Positions 32,196-42,306 of a DNA stretch of 64,000 nt are shown piece after piece. Both the position numbers and the translations under genes were made by a program. The stretch is from Bradyrhizobium liaoningense (GTDB taxonomy: Bacteria > Pseudomonadota > Alphaproteobacteria > Rhizobiales > Xanthobacteraceae). Below the pieces are notes generated by a model, which searched no databases, was not told the origin of the DNA, and saw only the letters and a list, made by a program, of their open reading frames with translations. Location: positions 31,388 through 95,387 of the forward strand of contig NZ_JAFCJM010000028.1 of NCBI RefSeq assembly GCF_018130955.1. Reading direction: 5' to 3'. Each line of letters starts with the position of its first letter. Positions within the stretch are counted from its first letter, which is position 1.

Positions 32196-34424
32196 CTACT
32201 TCGTCAACAGCGCGAACGCGCCGGTCCAGTCGTCGGGCGGCGGATTTTCCTTGAAGGCGTTGATCCGCGACTCGTAGAGCTTGAACAGCTTTTCCAGCGC
32301 GTCGGCGTCCTCGCTCCTGCGGCCGCGCTCGATCGCATCAAGCGCGCCCTGCCAGTCGCGGCTGCGGTAGCAGGCGAGCATCTCGATGGTGATGTTGCGC
32401 AGGCGCTGGAACGCGGCCGAGTGCATGACATCCTCGCGACCGGCGACGGCGTAGATGACCTCCGGCTCGGTCTTGCCCTTGACCATGATGAAGTCGAGCT
32501 CGAGGATCGCGAATTTTTCCCTGGCGGCAAGCGCGGTCTTGGAGCCGACGATGATCGGAAAACCGTACTCCTTCGTCTGCCCCTCCAGGCGCGAGGCCAG
32601 GTTGACGCTGTCGCCGAGCACGGAATAGTTGAACTTGAGGTCCGACCCCATGTTGCCGACGACGCCGACACCGGTGTTGAGGCCGATGCCGATATTGAGC
32701 GGAATGTAGACGCGGCCGCCCTCGGCGGCCTCCTCCTCGCGCTCCTTGTTCACCTCGTCGATCTTCTCCAGCATGTCGATCGCCGCCTCGCAGGCGTTGA
32801 TCTCGTGCTGCTTGTCGTCGATCGGCGCGTTCCAGAACGCCATGATGGCGTCGCCCATATATTTGTCGACGTAACCCTTCCGCTCGATGATCACGTTGGT
32901 CAGCGGCGTCAGGAAGCGGTTCATCAGCGCAGTCAGCCCTTGCGGGTCGTGCTTGTAGGTCTCCGAGATCGTGGTGAAGCCGCGCACATCGGAGAACATG
33001 ATCGTCATCTCGCGTTCCTCGCCGCCGAGCACGACCTTTTCCGGCGACTGCGCCATCTGCTCGACCAGAACGGGCGACAAGTATTGCGCGAAATGGCCGC
33101 GGATCTGCTTGCGCTGTTGCTGCTCGCGCACGAAGCTCGCGAAGATCAGCGTCAGGTAGATCGCCGTGGTCGACATCATCGGATAGGTAGGGTCGATCAG
33201 CAGCCGATAGCGCCAGTAATAGTACCAGGAGAAGCCGAGCAGCACCGAGGCAAAGAGGGCGCCGACACCGACCAGCGTCACCGGACCGAAACGCGGGGCG
33301 AAGACGATCACCAGGATGCCCATGATGATGGCGGCGAAGAATTCGAGGGCGATACCGTAATTCGGTTGCGCGATCATCGCGCCGGTCAACGCGCTTTCCA
33401 GCACCTGGGCATGGACCTCGACACCGGGCATGGCGCGCTCGACCGGCGTGGTCTTGATGTCGTTCATCCCGACCGCCGATGTGCCGATCAGCACCAGCTT
33501 GCGCGAAAACATGTCTGCCGACGCGCGTCCTTCGATCACGTCGACTGCCGAGACATAGATCGAGGGATCCTGGTGAGCGAAGTGCACCCAGAGCTGACCG
33601 TTCTTGTCGGTCGGGATCTGAAAGCCTTTGACACCGACGCTCTGGATGCCGCCCTTGTCCGCCTTGATGAAGATGGTGTCGGTGCCGGTGATCACGCGCA
33701 GCATCTCGAAGGTCAGCGACGGCATGATGATGCCCTGGGCCTGCATGACGACAGGCACGCGCCGCACGATGCCGTCGCGCTCGGGCACGATGGTGAACAG
33801 GCCACGACCGGAGGCGGCCGCCTCGATCACGGGAACGTTGCGCAACAAGCCCGGAAAATTGAACAGGAAGGGGTGCGGATCCTCGCCGAGCGTCGCGAGG
33901 CCCGTCTGCGGAAGCTTCTTGTCGAGCTCCGCGTTGAGCAGCGGCACGCCTGACTCGCCCAGCACCACGCGCGACTGCTTGATCGCCTGCGCGAAGACCT
34001 GGTCGTTGCTGGGCAGGGCCTTCAGCTTTTCGCGTGTCGCCTCGTCGAGGCTGCGAAAGGTGTCGGCAGCGACATCCGGATTGAGCCGGTCAGGCTCAGA
34101 GAACACCACGTCGAAGCCGATCGCGGCCGCACCCATCCGTGTCAGGTTGGCGATGAGATCGGCGACCTTGGTCCGTGACCACGGCCACTGCCCCAGCGCC
34201 TTCAGGCTCTTCTCGTCGATATCGACGATGGTGACGGGCCTTAGCTTCTTTTCGCGGTGGTCGAAGGCCTGGTAGTGATCGAAGGTGCGGACGCGAAGCT
34301 CCTCGAGCCAGGCGGGATCGTAGATGCGCAAGGCGGCGAAGCCTATGAGCAGCACAAGGCAGACCAGCCGCGCGTAACCGAACTTCCGCGCGAACCACCG
34401 CCGCCATATCCTCAGCCGCTTCAT
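32196..34424 (-). CDS. CHASE2-domain adenylate cyclase
   Basis: A 742-residue membrane signalling enzyme. One N-terminal membrane segment (about 19-34), a CHASE2 sensory domain (about 45-355) facing the periplasm, three membrane spans (about 357-432), then a class III cyclase domain (about 470-650). The metal-binding Asp residues are Asp479 (FSDVRGFTTISE) and Asp525 (KYMGDAIMAFW). Lys521 and Asp605 (VLGDSVNLASRLE) are the ATP-selecting pair; Asn608 and Arg612 stabilise the transition state. All are present, so it should make cAMP. It lies 119 bp downstream of the giant adhesin gene on the same strand with no clear terminator between. Confidence 0.92.
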   Translation of the reverse strand: MKRLRIWRRWFARKFGYARLVCLVLLIGFAALRIYDPAWLEELRVRTFDHYQAFDHREKKLRPVTIVDIDEKSLKALGQWPWSRTKVADLIANLTRMGAAAIGFDVVFSEPDRLNPDVAADTFRSLDEATREKLKALPSNDQVFAQAIKQSRVVLGESGVPLLNAELDKKLPQTGLATLGEDPHPFLFNFPGLLRNVPVIEAAASGRGLFTIVPERDGIVRRVPVVMQAQGIIMPSLTFEMLRVITGTDTIFIKADKGGIQSVGVKGFQIPTDKNGQLWVHFAHQDPSIYVSAVDVIEGRASADMFSRKLVLIGTSAVGMNDIKTTPVERAMPGVEVHAQVLESALTGAMIAQPNYGIALEFFAAIIMGILVIVFAPRFGPVTLVGVGALFASVLLGFSWYYYWRYRLLIDPTYPMMSTTAIYLTLIFASFVREQQQRKQIRGHFAQYLSPVLVEQMAQSPEKVVLGGEEREMTIMFSDVRGFTTISETYKHDPQGLTALMNRFLTPLTNVIIERKGYVDKYMGDAIMAFWNAPIDDKQHEINACEAAIDMLEKIDEVNKEREEEAAEGGRVYIPLNIGIGLNTGVGVVGNMGSDLKFNYSVLGDSVNLASRLEGQTKEYGFPIIVGSKTALAAREKFAILELDFIMVKGKTEPEVIYAVAGREDVMHSAAFQRLRNITIEMLACYRSRDWQGALDAIERGRRSEDADALEKLFKLYESRINAFKENPPPDDWTGAFALLTK

Positions 34425-34543
34425 ACCTGTTGGACTTCCCGCAACCTGCTTTGGTTCGATCTTGGATCGTCGCCGCGCAAATGGCTATGGCTTTGGAACC
34501 GGACGGGATGGATTTTTTGCCGCGGTCGGGCCGTGGTCCGGGC

Positions 34544-37500
34544 TCAGGCGACGTGAATGATGAAGTCGTTGGCGTGGAGATCGGTCGAGGTCACGCCCTT
34601 CAGTAGAATCTTGTCCTGATCGTCGACCGTCAGCAACGTGTCGGAGCCCTGCTGCGCCGCGACCACCTGCGTCCATGAGGTGATGCTGGTGAACTGCCGC
34701 AGGTCGATCTTGTCCTCGCCGGCCACGAAATCATTGATGGTGTGCTCGACCGGATCCTGCGACGAGGTCGCCGAGAACACGAACTGGTCCTTGGCAGCAC
34801 CGCCGATCAGCGTGTCGCTGCTCTCTGTCGCGAAGATGACGTCCTTGCCACCGGTGCCTTCCAGAGTGATGCCGCCCTGGCTGTCGGCGCCCTCGACGAA
34901 GATGAAGTGGACCGTGTCGAAGTGACCCGCGGAATCGGTGACCGTCAGCGTGATCTGGTCGGTATCCGGCGCCGACAGGCCGGGATCGTAGGTGACGCCG
35001 TTCTCGAAGCCCAGATTGATCTCGCTGAGCAGGCCGGACTCCGACGACAGATAGACGCTGCTGCCGGGCGCATGGGCGGTCGTCGCGGTGACCGTGAAAG
35101 TGTCCGTCGACGCACCGGGATCGGTGTCGGTGACCACCAGATTGGTGATGACGTCGACGGGGGGGATGCTCTCCCTGACGTGCTCAACAAGGAAGCTCTC
35201 GGTGTCGATGACCGGCCAGCCGGCCGGGGCCGTCACATCGGTGCCGATCGTGGCGACGGTATCAGATGCCGGCGTGGTGCCGCCGGTACCCGTGCTGGCG
35301 AGGTCGATCACGGCCGGCGACGGGCCCGTGACGGCGCCGGTATAGGTGTCGTCGAGGGCGTGAACGCCGAGCGTGCCCGGGGTGCCGGTGAACCCGTCCG
35401 CCGCCACGAAGCGGATCAGCGTGTCGGGACTGAGCACCAGCGCGTGCTGGTCGTCGACCGATCCGATGTCGATCCACTGGCTGGTGCCGGCGACTTCGTA
35501 CTGCCAGACGCCTTCGGACGCCGTCGCAGCGTCGGCGGTGATCGCGATAGCCTTCAGGCTTGCGCCGGAATCGGCATCGTGGAACCTGCCCGCGAAGAGA
35601 TCGCTGATGGTGCTGCCGGCCGGATCGCTCTCGTTGCCGGCGACGGAGGTAAGCGTCGCGGAATCGAGCGTCGGCGCGTCGTTGGTGCCGGTGATCTCGA
35701 TGGTGACGACCTGCTCGCCGGTCCCCGTCGAAGTGTGGCCGTCGCTCGGCACGATCGTATATTGCAGCGACAGCGTCTGGCCTTTGGCGAGGAAATCGAA
35801 GGCCTCGCCGTTGGAGCTGAAATCCCAGCTGAACTGCGCGTGCGTGCCGGTCCCATCGAGGACGTCGCCCGACGGCAGGGTCAGATAGGTCGCGAGCGTG
35901 TCGTGCGCGATGCCGCCGACCGTATCGGTCTGCAGCACGCCGTCGAGATAGACGTCGAGATGGCCGAGCGACACGGAGACGTGGTCGGTGACATCGGCGT
36001 CCGACAGGGTCAGCGTGCCCTGCGCCGTCTGTTCGCCATTGGTCTCCGGCTGGGTCGCGCCGGTGCTGTCACCGCTCTCGGCGGTGATGACGGGCGCATC
36101 GTTCTTGCCGGTGATGGTGACGGTGACCTCTGCGGTGTCGGTGCCGCCCTGGTGGTCGTCGAGCGTGATGGTGGAGACCAGCGTCACGGTCTGGTCTTCG
36201 CCGAGGAAGTCGAGCGCAGCGTCGGCGATCGAATAGGTCCAGCCGATCGCGCCGTTGTTGGTGTTGCCGCTCTGCTGCAGCGTCAGCGCCTGCTCGATGG
36301 CACTGATCTGACCGGAGGTGAGCGATGCGGTGAGATCGGTGGTGTGGTCGGCAGCGGTCCAGGTCACGGCGTTGTCCGTGACGGACGCGGTCGGCCGGTC
36401 GGTCAGGTCGACATCGGTGAAATGGATGGTGCCGGTCGCCGCCGGCGCGGGATCGGTGGTTGAGGAGCCCGTGTTATTCTCGAGCTCGGCAAAGCTCGTG
36501 CTTTGCGAGGTCTCGGCGGCGGTGAAGACCGGCGTGTCGTCCGCGGCATTGAGCGTGATCAGCGTATGGCCGCTGCCGTCGTCGCTGCCGGCAAAATGCG
36601 CGTTGCTGTAGTCGCCGGACAGTTTTAGCGTGATGCTGTCGCCGTAGGCGTCACTGACGGTGAGCTCGCCGGTCAGTGCGTCGTAGGTCGCCGTGGTGCC
36701 GATGTCGTACTTGATCGTCGTGAGGTCGATCTTGTCAGTCGACGACAGGCCCGCGATCGTGCCGTCAAAGGTCGCGGTGTCGATCTCGAGCTCGGCGTTG
36801 CCGCCGGAGAAGGTGACGGTCTGCGTCACCGACCCCTCGAGCTTGAGCATCGCATCGGCGTCGATGGAGACGGAGCCCGTGCCCGACAGCGAGCCGAACA
36901 GCGTCAGTGTCCCGCTGTTGACCTCGATCGTGCCGGTGTTGGTGATGGTGCCCGTGATCGACGTCGTGCCCCAACTATCGATCGCGTTGGAGTTGGTGAT
37001 CGCAAAGGTCAGGCCATCCGCGCTCGAGATCGCGGCGCCGTCGAGCAGGTCGATCGTGCCGGCATTGTCGATCGTCGACAAGGTGCCGAACACGCTGGCG
37101 CCCGACACCGTCCAGGTGCCGCCAGCCTCGTTGTTGAAGGTTGCTGATGCAACCGAGATGTTGCCGTTGATCTCGCCGCTGTTGTTGATGGTGATGGCAC
37201 CGCCGGTCTCGAGGATCGCCACCGTCGTCGACGTCACCGCCCCGGCGCCGTCGGGGCCGATGGTACCGGAATTGTCGATCAGGGCCGTGCCGGTCGCGTT
37301 CTCCTGGATGGAGATCGCGGCCTCGCCGTCGGCGCCAACGACCGAGCCCGTATTGGTGATGTGGGTCGAGCCGGTTGCGCCCGCGCCATCCTGGGTGACA
37401 TGGATGCCGGCGCCGGTGGTACCGGTAACAGTGCCGTTGTTGGTGATGGTGACATCGCCGTCGCCATTGGCCAGCACGTCGAGACCGACCGCACCGGTGA

Positions 37501-40500
37501 CGCAGGCGCCGATCGTCGCGGTGATATCGCCCGCACCGCTCGCACCATGATGCAGCACGATGCCGTCGCCGGACAGGCCCGTGACGTCACCGCCCGTGGT
37601 CAGCGAAATATCGCCGACGCCGTTCTGAGTGACGACGATGCCGTTGGTCGCGCCCGTCAGCGTGCCCGTCGGCGTCAGCACGATGTTGGCTGCATTGCCG
37701 GCCGTGCCGCCCGACGCCGTGACGTCGAGCGCGTCGCCCTTCGTGCTCGTGATGTTGCCGTCGCCGGTGACGGTGAAGGTGCCACCGGTCGACGACTGGC
37801 CGGCAATGGTGCCGGTGAAGCCCGTGCCCTTATCAAGCTGAAGCGTATCGGCGCCGCCCGCGAAGGTGACGGTCTGGGCGTCGGCGCCGCCGAGCGCGAG
37901 TGTCGCGCCGTCGTCGATGATCAGCGCGCCGGCGCCGGTCAGGCCGCCCGCCAGGTCGAGCGTGCCACCCTGGACCTCGATGGTCCCGGTGTTGGTGACG
38001 GCAGCGGTGATCGTGTTGGTGCCGGACACGCCGTAGAGATTGCCGGCATTGCTCAGGGTGCCGCCGTTGATCGAGACGTCGGTCAGCTTGAGCGCCGAGG
38101 TCGCGTCGGTCGAGATCGTTCCGCCTGCGTTGGTGACCGTGACATTGGTCAGTTTCAGCGTGCCGCTGTTGATCGCCTGCAGCGTCGCGGTGTTGACGAT
38201 GAGGTCACCGATGATGTCGAGCGTGCCGCCATCGGCCTGGATCACATTCTGGTTGGTGATCGTGTGCACGATGGGCGGATCGATCGTCAGCGTGCCGCTG
38301 GTGACGGTGATGGTGCCGGTATTGGTGATATCGGCGTCGTTGATGGCGCTGGTGCCGGTCGATTCCAGCGTGCCCGCGATCGTCAGCGTGCCGCCGGCGA
38401 TGGTCGCGCCGGCGAGGTCGAGGGTCGAGCCCGATTCGACCGAGACGGCGCCGCCGGTGTTGGTCACCGTCGTAGAGACCAGCTTCAGCGTCGAGTCGTT
38501 GATCGCGGCCAGCGTGCCGGTGTTGGTGACCGCCTCGCCGGAGATGTCGAGCTCACCGCCATTGGCCCGCAGCGTGCCGCTGTTGGCAATAGCAACCGAC
38601 GTCGTCGCCGACAACGTCAGGAGGCCGGCGATGGCTTCGATCACCGAATTGTTGGTGATGGCGGTGTTGGTGGCCGAGCTCGTGCCGGACGATTTCAGCG
38701 TGCCGGATACGCTCAAGGCGCCGCCGGTGATGCTCGTGTTGGTCACATTCAGCGTCTTCGACGCGTCGACCTTGACCGTGCCGTTGTCGGTGATCGTGCT
38801 GTTGCTGACCGTCGTGTTGTTCAGCGTCAGCGTCTTGGTCGCGTCGACCGTAATGCCGCCGCCGCTGACCGAGGCGCCGTTGACGGCGCTGTTGCCGGTG
38901 ACGTGGATGCCGCCGTTGTCGGTGACCGTTCCGCCGGTCACCGTGGTGCCGTTCAGGACCAGCGCGCCGGCCGCGGCGATCGTGATCGTGCCACCGGCAT
39001 TGTTGACCGTTTCATTGTCGAATTCAGCGGTGCCGTTGACGTCCACCGCACCGGAATTGCCCAGCGTTCCGTTCTTGACGAAGCTGGTGCCGTCGAGCTC
39101 CAGCGTGCCCGCGACCGTGACCGCGCCGCCGTCGATGGTCCCGCTGTCGAGCAGCAGCGTCGCACCGCTGTCGACCTCGAAGGTGCCGCCGGTGTTGGTG
39201 ACGGTGCCGAGCAGGTTGAGCGTGCCGCCGGAGAGGTCCAGCGTGCCGAAATTGGTGATCGTGGTCTGGCTGCCGAAATCGCCGCCGGCCGCTAGCGTCA
39301 GGCTGCCGGCATTGGTCAGCACGCTGGTGTCGAGGATCTCGGCCCTGCCGCCCACCGTGATGGTGCCCGTCGCGGTGTTGGTCAGGATCGAATCGGCGCT
39401 GAGATTGAGCGTTTCAGCAATCGTCAGCGTGCTCTGGTTGATCACTTCCGGCGGCGGGCCGCCGAAATCGTTCATGGTCAGCGATTTCGCAAACGCCGGA
39501 GCGTCGATCGTGACCGGATAGGAGGGCGTCAGGCCGTGCAACTGGTCGGTGATGACGATGACGTCGTCGTCGATCGTCGGCACGGTGCCGGTTTCCCAGT
39601 TCGCCCCGTCCTTCCAGAAGCCGCCGGGAGGCGAGCCCGCCTGCGCTGTCGCGATCCAGACCACCGCCGGGCTGTCGGTGCCCGTGATGGTGACGGTGAT
39701 GGTCTGCGTCGAGGTCGCGCCTTGCGAATCCGTCAGCGTGACCGTGTAGGTCAGCGTCAGGACCTCGTCCTCCGGAATGAAGTCGGCGAGATAGACCGGA
39801 AGATCGGCCAGCGACCAGTTGATGATGCCGGTGCCGCTGCCGGTGCTGTCATGGCTGTTGGCGATTGAGACCGACAGCGCGTTCTGGAACAGCGCGAGCG
39901 GAGCCGGAGGCACGGTGCCGCCGGGCAGGCTGGCGTTGGTCAGCTTGACCGAGACCGTGTGCGTGTCGGTGAGATCGACATCGGTGAAGGTCAGGGTGCC
40001 CGAAGTCGGAACACTGCTGGTCAGCGGGCCGCCGGGAACGCTGGTGCCGCCGGCAAAGGTGATGGTCGGCACGCTGGTCGCGATCACCGGCTTGTCGTTG
40101 GTGCCTGATATCGTGATGGTGATCGGGATGAAGGTGGTTTCGGGGTTGAGGCTGAAATTGTTGTTGACGCTGACCATGTAGGTCAGCGTCAGCACCTCGC
40201 CGGCGGCGAGGAAGTCGAAGGCGTTGTCGGGGACGCTGTAGGTCCACTGCACCGAGCCGTTGTTGGCGTTGTCGGCCGCGGGAACGACGATGATCTTGAC
40301 TTCGGTGGCGGCGACGTCGGCCTTCTGCAGGCTCGACAGCCCGGCCGTGACGTCCTGGTGGCTTGCGTTCTGATAGGTGACGGACTTGAAGTCGATCTGC
40401 ACCGTCGGCCTGTCGCCGAGATTGACGTCGACGAAATTGACCCGGCCGCCAACGCTGTCCGGACCGGTGTCACCAGTCTTGTTGGACAGTTCGGCCAGCG

Positions 40501-41710
40501 TGAAGGCCACCCATGGCTGGCCATTGCTGTCGATCACGACGGCGTTCGGCGGGCCGGGAATGCGCTCGGCTGTCGTCCTGGAGTCCTGCGTCGTCCCGTT
40601 ATTCCCGGTGTTGACCGTGTTGACGTAGGTCGCCAACACCTCGACACCTGCCACCGTCTTGAACAGCACGCTGTGCCCGTCCGGCGTGAGCGTGTCGGTG
40701 AAGTTCGTGGTCAGCTTGGTATTGTTGTTGGTGTTGTCCGTGAATTTCAGCGTGAACACGTCGGTGATCAGCTTCTGCACGTCCGGCGACAACAGCGCGT
40801 TGGAGATGGTGACGTTGCCGCCGCTGATCTGGATCATCTGCCCCGCCTGGTTGACGGTGGCGATCGGAAGCAGCGTGATCTTGTCGAACAGGATGTAGGA
40901 GCCGGTGGTGCCGTCCGGTTCGACCAGCACCTGGAAGCTCACCTTCGGCTCCGGTTGCGGCTGCGGATTGTCGATCGTCGCCACCGGGACGAAGAACTCG
41001 AGCTGCGACAGCACCGCGGTGCCGCGGATGCCCATGGTCGCGACCGGGGTGTCGATCTTCATGTCGCCGTGCTTGGCGGTCTCGCCGGCGACGAAGGTGA
41101 TGGTGCCGGCAACCAGGCTGAGCAACGAGGAGTTGTTCGACCCGTTGGGGTCGTAGACCATCTCGTTCAGCACCATCCGCGCATTGGAGGACAGGCCGAA
41201 CACCGTGCCGTCGATGAAGGTGATGCCGAGCGTCGAATCCGAGCCGGTCGAGACGACGTCGCCCTTCTCGACGTTGTCGCCATTGTTCAGGATGATCGAG
41301 ACGCCGTTGCGGATGGCGGTCGCACCGCCGGTCAGCTTGGTGACGTGACCGATGACTTGCGCGGTGCCGGCGCCGGGGGCGGCCTGGGCATATTGGACGT
41401 GACCGGTGAGCGCATCGACGAGGTCGCCGGTGAGATGGGCGCCGTCGGGCGAGGCGATGGCGGCGCGCTTCTCGCCCTTGAAATAATCGTGAACGACGAA
41501 TTCCTGGCCGTCATGGGACAGGACCAGGTCGACGCCGGCGCGCTTGAAGTCGCCATGGAAGATCAGGTTGGGATCGGGAACGACGAAGGCGCCCGCCGGG
41601 ACTTTGCCGTGGCCGGTGACGGTAAAGGATTCGACATGGTGATGGGCTGGGGAACGAGAACCCTGGCCATCCAAGGAAAGCGCGGCGTCAAATTTGCCAG
41701 CGTAATTCAA
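34544..41710 (-). CDS. Giant repeat adhesin with FecR-like N-terminus and type I secretion signal
   Basis: A 2388-residue protein without an N-terminal signal peptide. After about 115 unique residues comes a FecR-like beta module (about 118-235: GHVTKLTGGATAIRNG, GDNVEKGDVVSTG, DGTVFGLSSNARM), similar in pattern to the LapA retention module. VCBS/cadherin-like repeats follow (about 400-690), then a GGFWKDGANWETGTVP segment and roughly 900 residues of tandem beta units of the TNTGTIEVxxGTLxL type (about 770-1700). More VCBS-like repeats (about 1720-2160, TVTITGKNDAPV) lead to a C-terminal RTX-like target domain (GTGGKDVIFATESSDTLIGG, about 2278) typical of type I substrates. No TAAG-type LapG site was found next to the FecR module. 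Confidence 0.9.
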   Translation of the reverse strand: MNYAGKFDAALSLDGQGSRSPAHHHVESFTVTGHGKVPAGAFVVPDPNLIFHGDFKRAGVDLVLSHDGQEFVVHDYFKGEKRAAIASPDGAHLTGDLVDALTGHVQYAQAAPGAGTAQVIGHVTKLTGGATAIRNGVSIILNNGDNVEKGDVVSTGSDSTLGITFIDGTVFGLSSNARMVLNEMVYDPNGSNNSSLLSLVAGTITFVAGETAKHGDMKIDTPVATMGIRGTAVLSQLEFFVPVATIDNPQPQPEPKVSFQVLVEPDGTTGSYILFDKITLLPIATVNQAGQMIQISGGNVTISNALLSPDVQKLITDVFTLKFTDNTNNNTKLTTNFTDTLTPDGHSVLFKTVAGVEVLATYVNTVNTGNNGTTQDSRTTAERIPGPPNAVVIDSNGQPWVAFTLAELSNKTGDTGPDSVGGRVNFVDVNLGDRPTVQIDFKSVTYQNASHQDVTAGLSSLQKADVAATEVKIIVVPAADNANNGSVQWTYSVPDNAFDFLAAGEVLTLTYMVSVNNNFSLNPETTFIPITITISGTNDKPVIATSVPTITFAGGTSVPGGPLTSSVPTSGTLTFTDVDLTDTHTVSVKLTNASLPGGTVPPAPLALFQNALSVSIANSHDSTGSGTGIINWSLADLPVYLADFIPEDEVLTLTYTVTLTDSQGATSTQTITVTITGTDSPAVVWIATAQAGSPPGGFWKDGANWETGTVPTIDDDVIVITDQLHGLTPSYPVTIDAPAFAKSLTMNDFGGPPPEVINQSTLTIAETLNLSADSILTNTATGTITVGGRAEILDTSVLTNAGSLTLAAGGDFGSQTTITNFGTLDLSGGTLNLLGTVTNTGGTFEVDSGATLLLDSGTIDGGAVTVAGTLELDGTSFVKNGTLGNSGAVDVNGTAEFDNETVNNAGGTITIAAAGALVLNGTTVTGGTVTDNGGIHVTGNSAVNGASVSGGGITVDATKTLTLNNTTVSNSTITDNGTVKVDASKTLNVTNTSITGGALSVSGTLKSSGTSSATNTAITNNSVIEAIAGLLTLSATTSVAIANSGTLRANGGELDISGEAVTNTGTLAAINDSTLKLVSTTVTNTGGAVSVESGSTLDLAGATIAGGTLTIAGTLESTGTSAINDADITNTGTITVTSGTLTIDPPIVHTITNQNVIQADGGTLDIIGDLIVNTATLQAINSGTLKLTNVTVTNAGGTISTDATSALKLTDVSINGGTLSNAGNLYGVSGTNTITAAVTNTGTIEVQGGTLDLAGGLTGAGALIIDDGATLALGGADAQTVTFAGGADTLQLDKGTGFTGTIAGQSSTGGTFTVTGDGNITSTKGDALDVTASGGTAGNAANIVLTPTGTLTGATNGIVVTQNGVGDISLTTGGDVTGLSGDGIVLHHGASGAGDITATIGACVTGAVGLDVLANGDGDVTITNNGTVTGTTGAGIHVTQDGAGATGSTHITNTGSVVGADGEAAISIQENATGTALIDNSGTIGPDGAGAVTSTTVAILETGGAITINNSGEINGNISVASATFNNEAGGTWTVSGASVFGTLSTIDNAGTIDLLDGAAISSADGLTFAITNSNAIDSWGTTSITGTITNTGTIEVNSGTLTLFGSLSGTGSVSIDADAMLKLEGSVTQTVTFSGGNAELEIDTATFDGTIAGLSSTDKIDLTTIKYDIGTTATYDALTGELTVSDAYGDSITLKLSGDYSNAHFAGSDDGSGHTLITLNAADDTPVFTAAETSQSTSFAELENNTGSSTTDPAPAATGTIHFTDVDLTDRPTASVTDNAVTWTAADHTTDLTASLTSGQISAIEQALTLQQSGNTNNGAIGWTYSIADAALDFLGEDQTVTLVSTITLDDHQGGTDTAEVTVTITGKNDAPVITAESGDSTGATQPETNGEQTAQGTLTLSDADVTDHVSVSLGHLDVYLDGVLQTDTVGGIAHDTLATYLTLPSGDVLDGTGTHAQFSWDFSSNGEAFDFLAKGQTLSLQYTIVPSDGHTSTGTGEQVVTIEITGTNDAPTLDSATLTSVAGNESDPAGSTISDLFAGRFHDADSGASLKAIAITADAATASEGVWQYEVAGTSQWIDIGSVDDQHALVLSPDTLIRFVAADGFTGTPGTLGVHALDDTYTGAVTGPSPAVIDLASTGTGGTTPASDTVATIGTDVTAPAGWPVIDTESFLVEHVRESIPPVDVITNLVVTDTDPGASTDTFTVTATTAHAPGSSVYLSSESGLLSEINLGFENGVTYDPGLSAPDTDQITLTVTDSAGHFDTVHFIFVEGADSQGGITLEGTGGKDVIFATESSDTLIGGAAKDQFVFSATSSQDPVEHTINDFVAGEDKIDLRQFTSITSWTQVVAAQQGSDTLLTVDDQDKILLKGVTSTDLHANDFIIHVA

Positions 41711-42306
41711 CGGGGCACCGTAAAAGGTTAATTTTTAAGTAAGTATCAATGGCCTAAGCTTGCATATCATTAGCAAGTCATTAGTGAAACCATCTATTGT
41801 TGGAAAGAATTGGCGCGGCAGGGAGCTCCAGCCGCGGCGCCAGTCGAATTATCGAAGGGAAAAAGATGTATTTCCCCGAATAGTTCGAGGTCGAATTCCG
41901 CTCATCCCGGCGCATTTCCAATAGTCCTAAGTATAATGACCTTCGTATTCACCAGCGAATACTCGTGTCATCTGTCCTACATAGTGCCCTGCAACATACT
42001 GCGACGAATACGGAGCTATAACTGTGACCTAGCTAACAGAACCGGCGAAATTGCCGGTCGTTAGCCATACGGCGCAGAACCGGCGCCGGTCGCAACCTGA
42101 GCTCGCAATTGCTTCCATTTCGCGGCGGCCGGCTCCCACCTAGCCGCTGATTCGTAAAATTTTACGCAAACTGGCGAGGCCGGTTTCAGCCTGTTCCGCG
42201 GTTTTGGCGCCCCAGCCGGGCACGTTAAGCGGACCAAAACGGCCCTCCCCGCACTATCTCCGCACAGAAACAAAGCCGGCACGCTTGGATCGAGGGGGAT
42301 CCGACG
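41711..42306. other. Long AT-richer divergent intergenic region
   Basis: 596 bp separate the adhesin start from the LapG-like start. It is clearly less GC-rich than its surroundings, especially 41720-42040. It includes A/T runs (GGTTAATTTTTAAGTAAG) just upstream of the adhesin and the direct repeat listed separately. One 84-codon open frame (41810-42064) has no plausible product. This size and composition suit a regulatory region with several binding sites for the adhesin promoter. Confidence 0.6.
41767..41784. promoter_or_regulatory. TCATTAG direct repeat, 11-bp period
   Basis: TCATTAG occurs at 41767-41773 and 41778-41784, so the two copies lie on the same face of the helix one turn apart. 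It is about 57 bp upstream of the adhesin start. This is a possible regulator site; no regulator was identified. Confidence 0.35.

Noticed and set aside
32127..33953. 608-codon plus-strand frame opposite the adenylate cyclase gene
   Set aside because: Antisense to a protein with all catalytic residues. The product is His/Asp/Arg-rich without any domain.
34742..39295. Long open frames (573 and 644 codons) on the plus strand opposite the adhesin gene
   Set aside because: They are antisense to a clear repeat protein. Their products are Arg/Gly/Val-rich with no motifs, as expected from complementary frames of GC-rich repeats.
34544..41710. CRISPR-like or satellite array within the adhesin gene
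   Set aside because: The repetition is at the protein level with variable DNA and an intact reading frame, so it is a coding repeat, not an array.
41810..42064. 84-codon frame in the adhesin-protease intergenic region
   Set aside because: It lies in AT-richer sequence, has no domain or convincing ribosome-binding site, and carries several Cys and Ser residues in a random-looking order.
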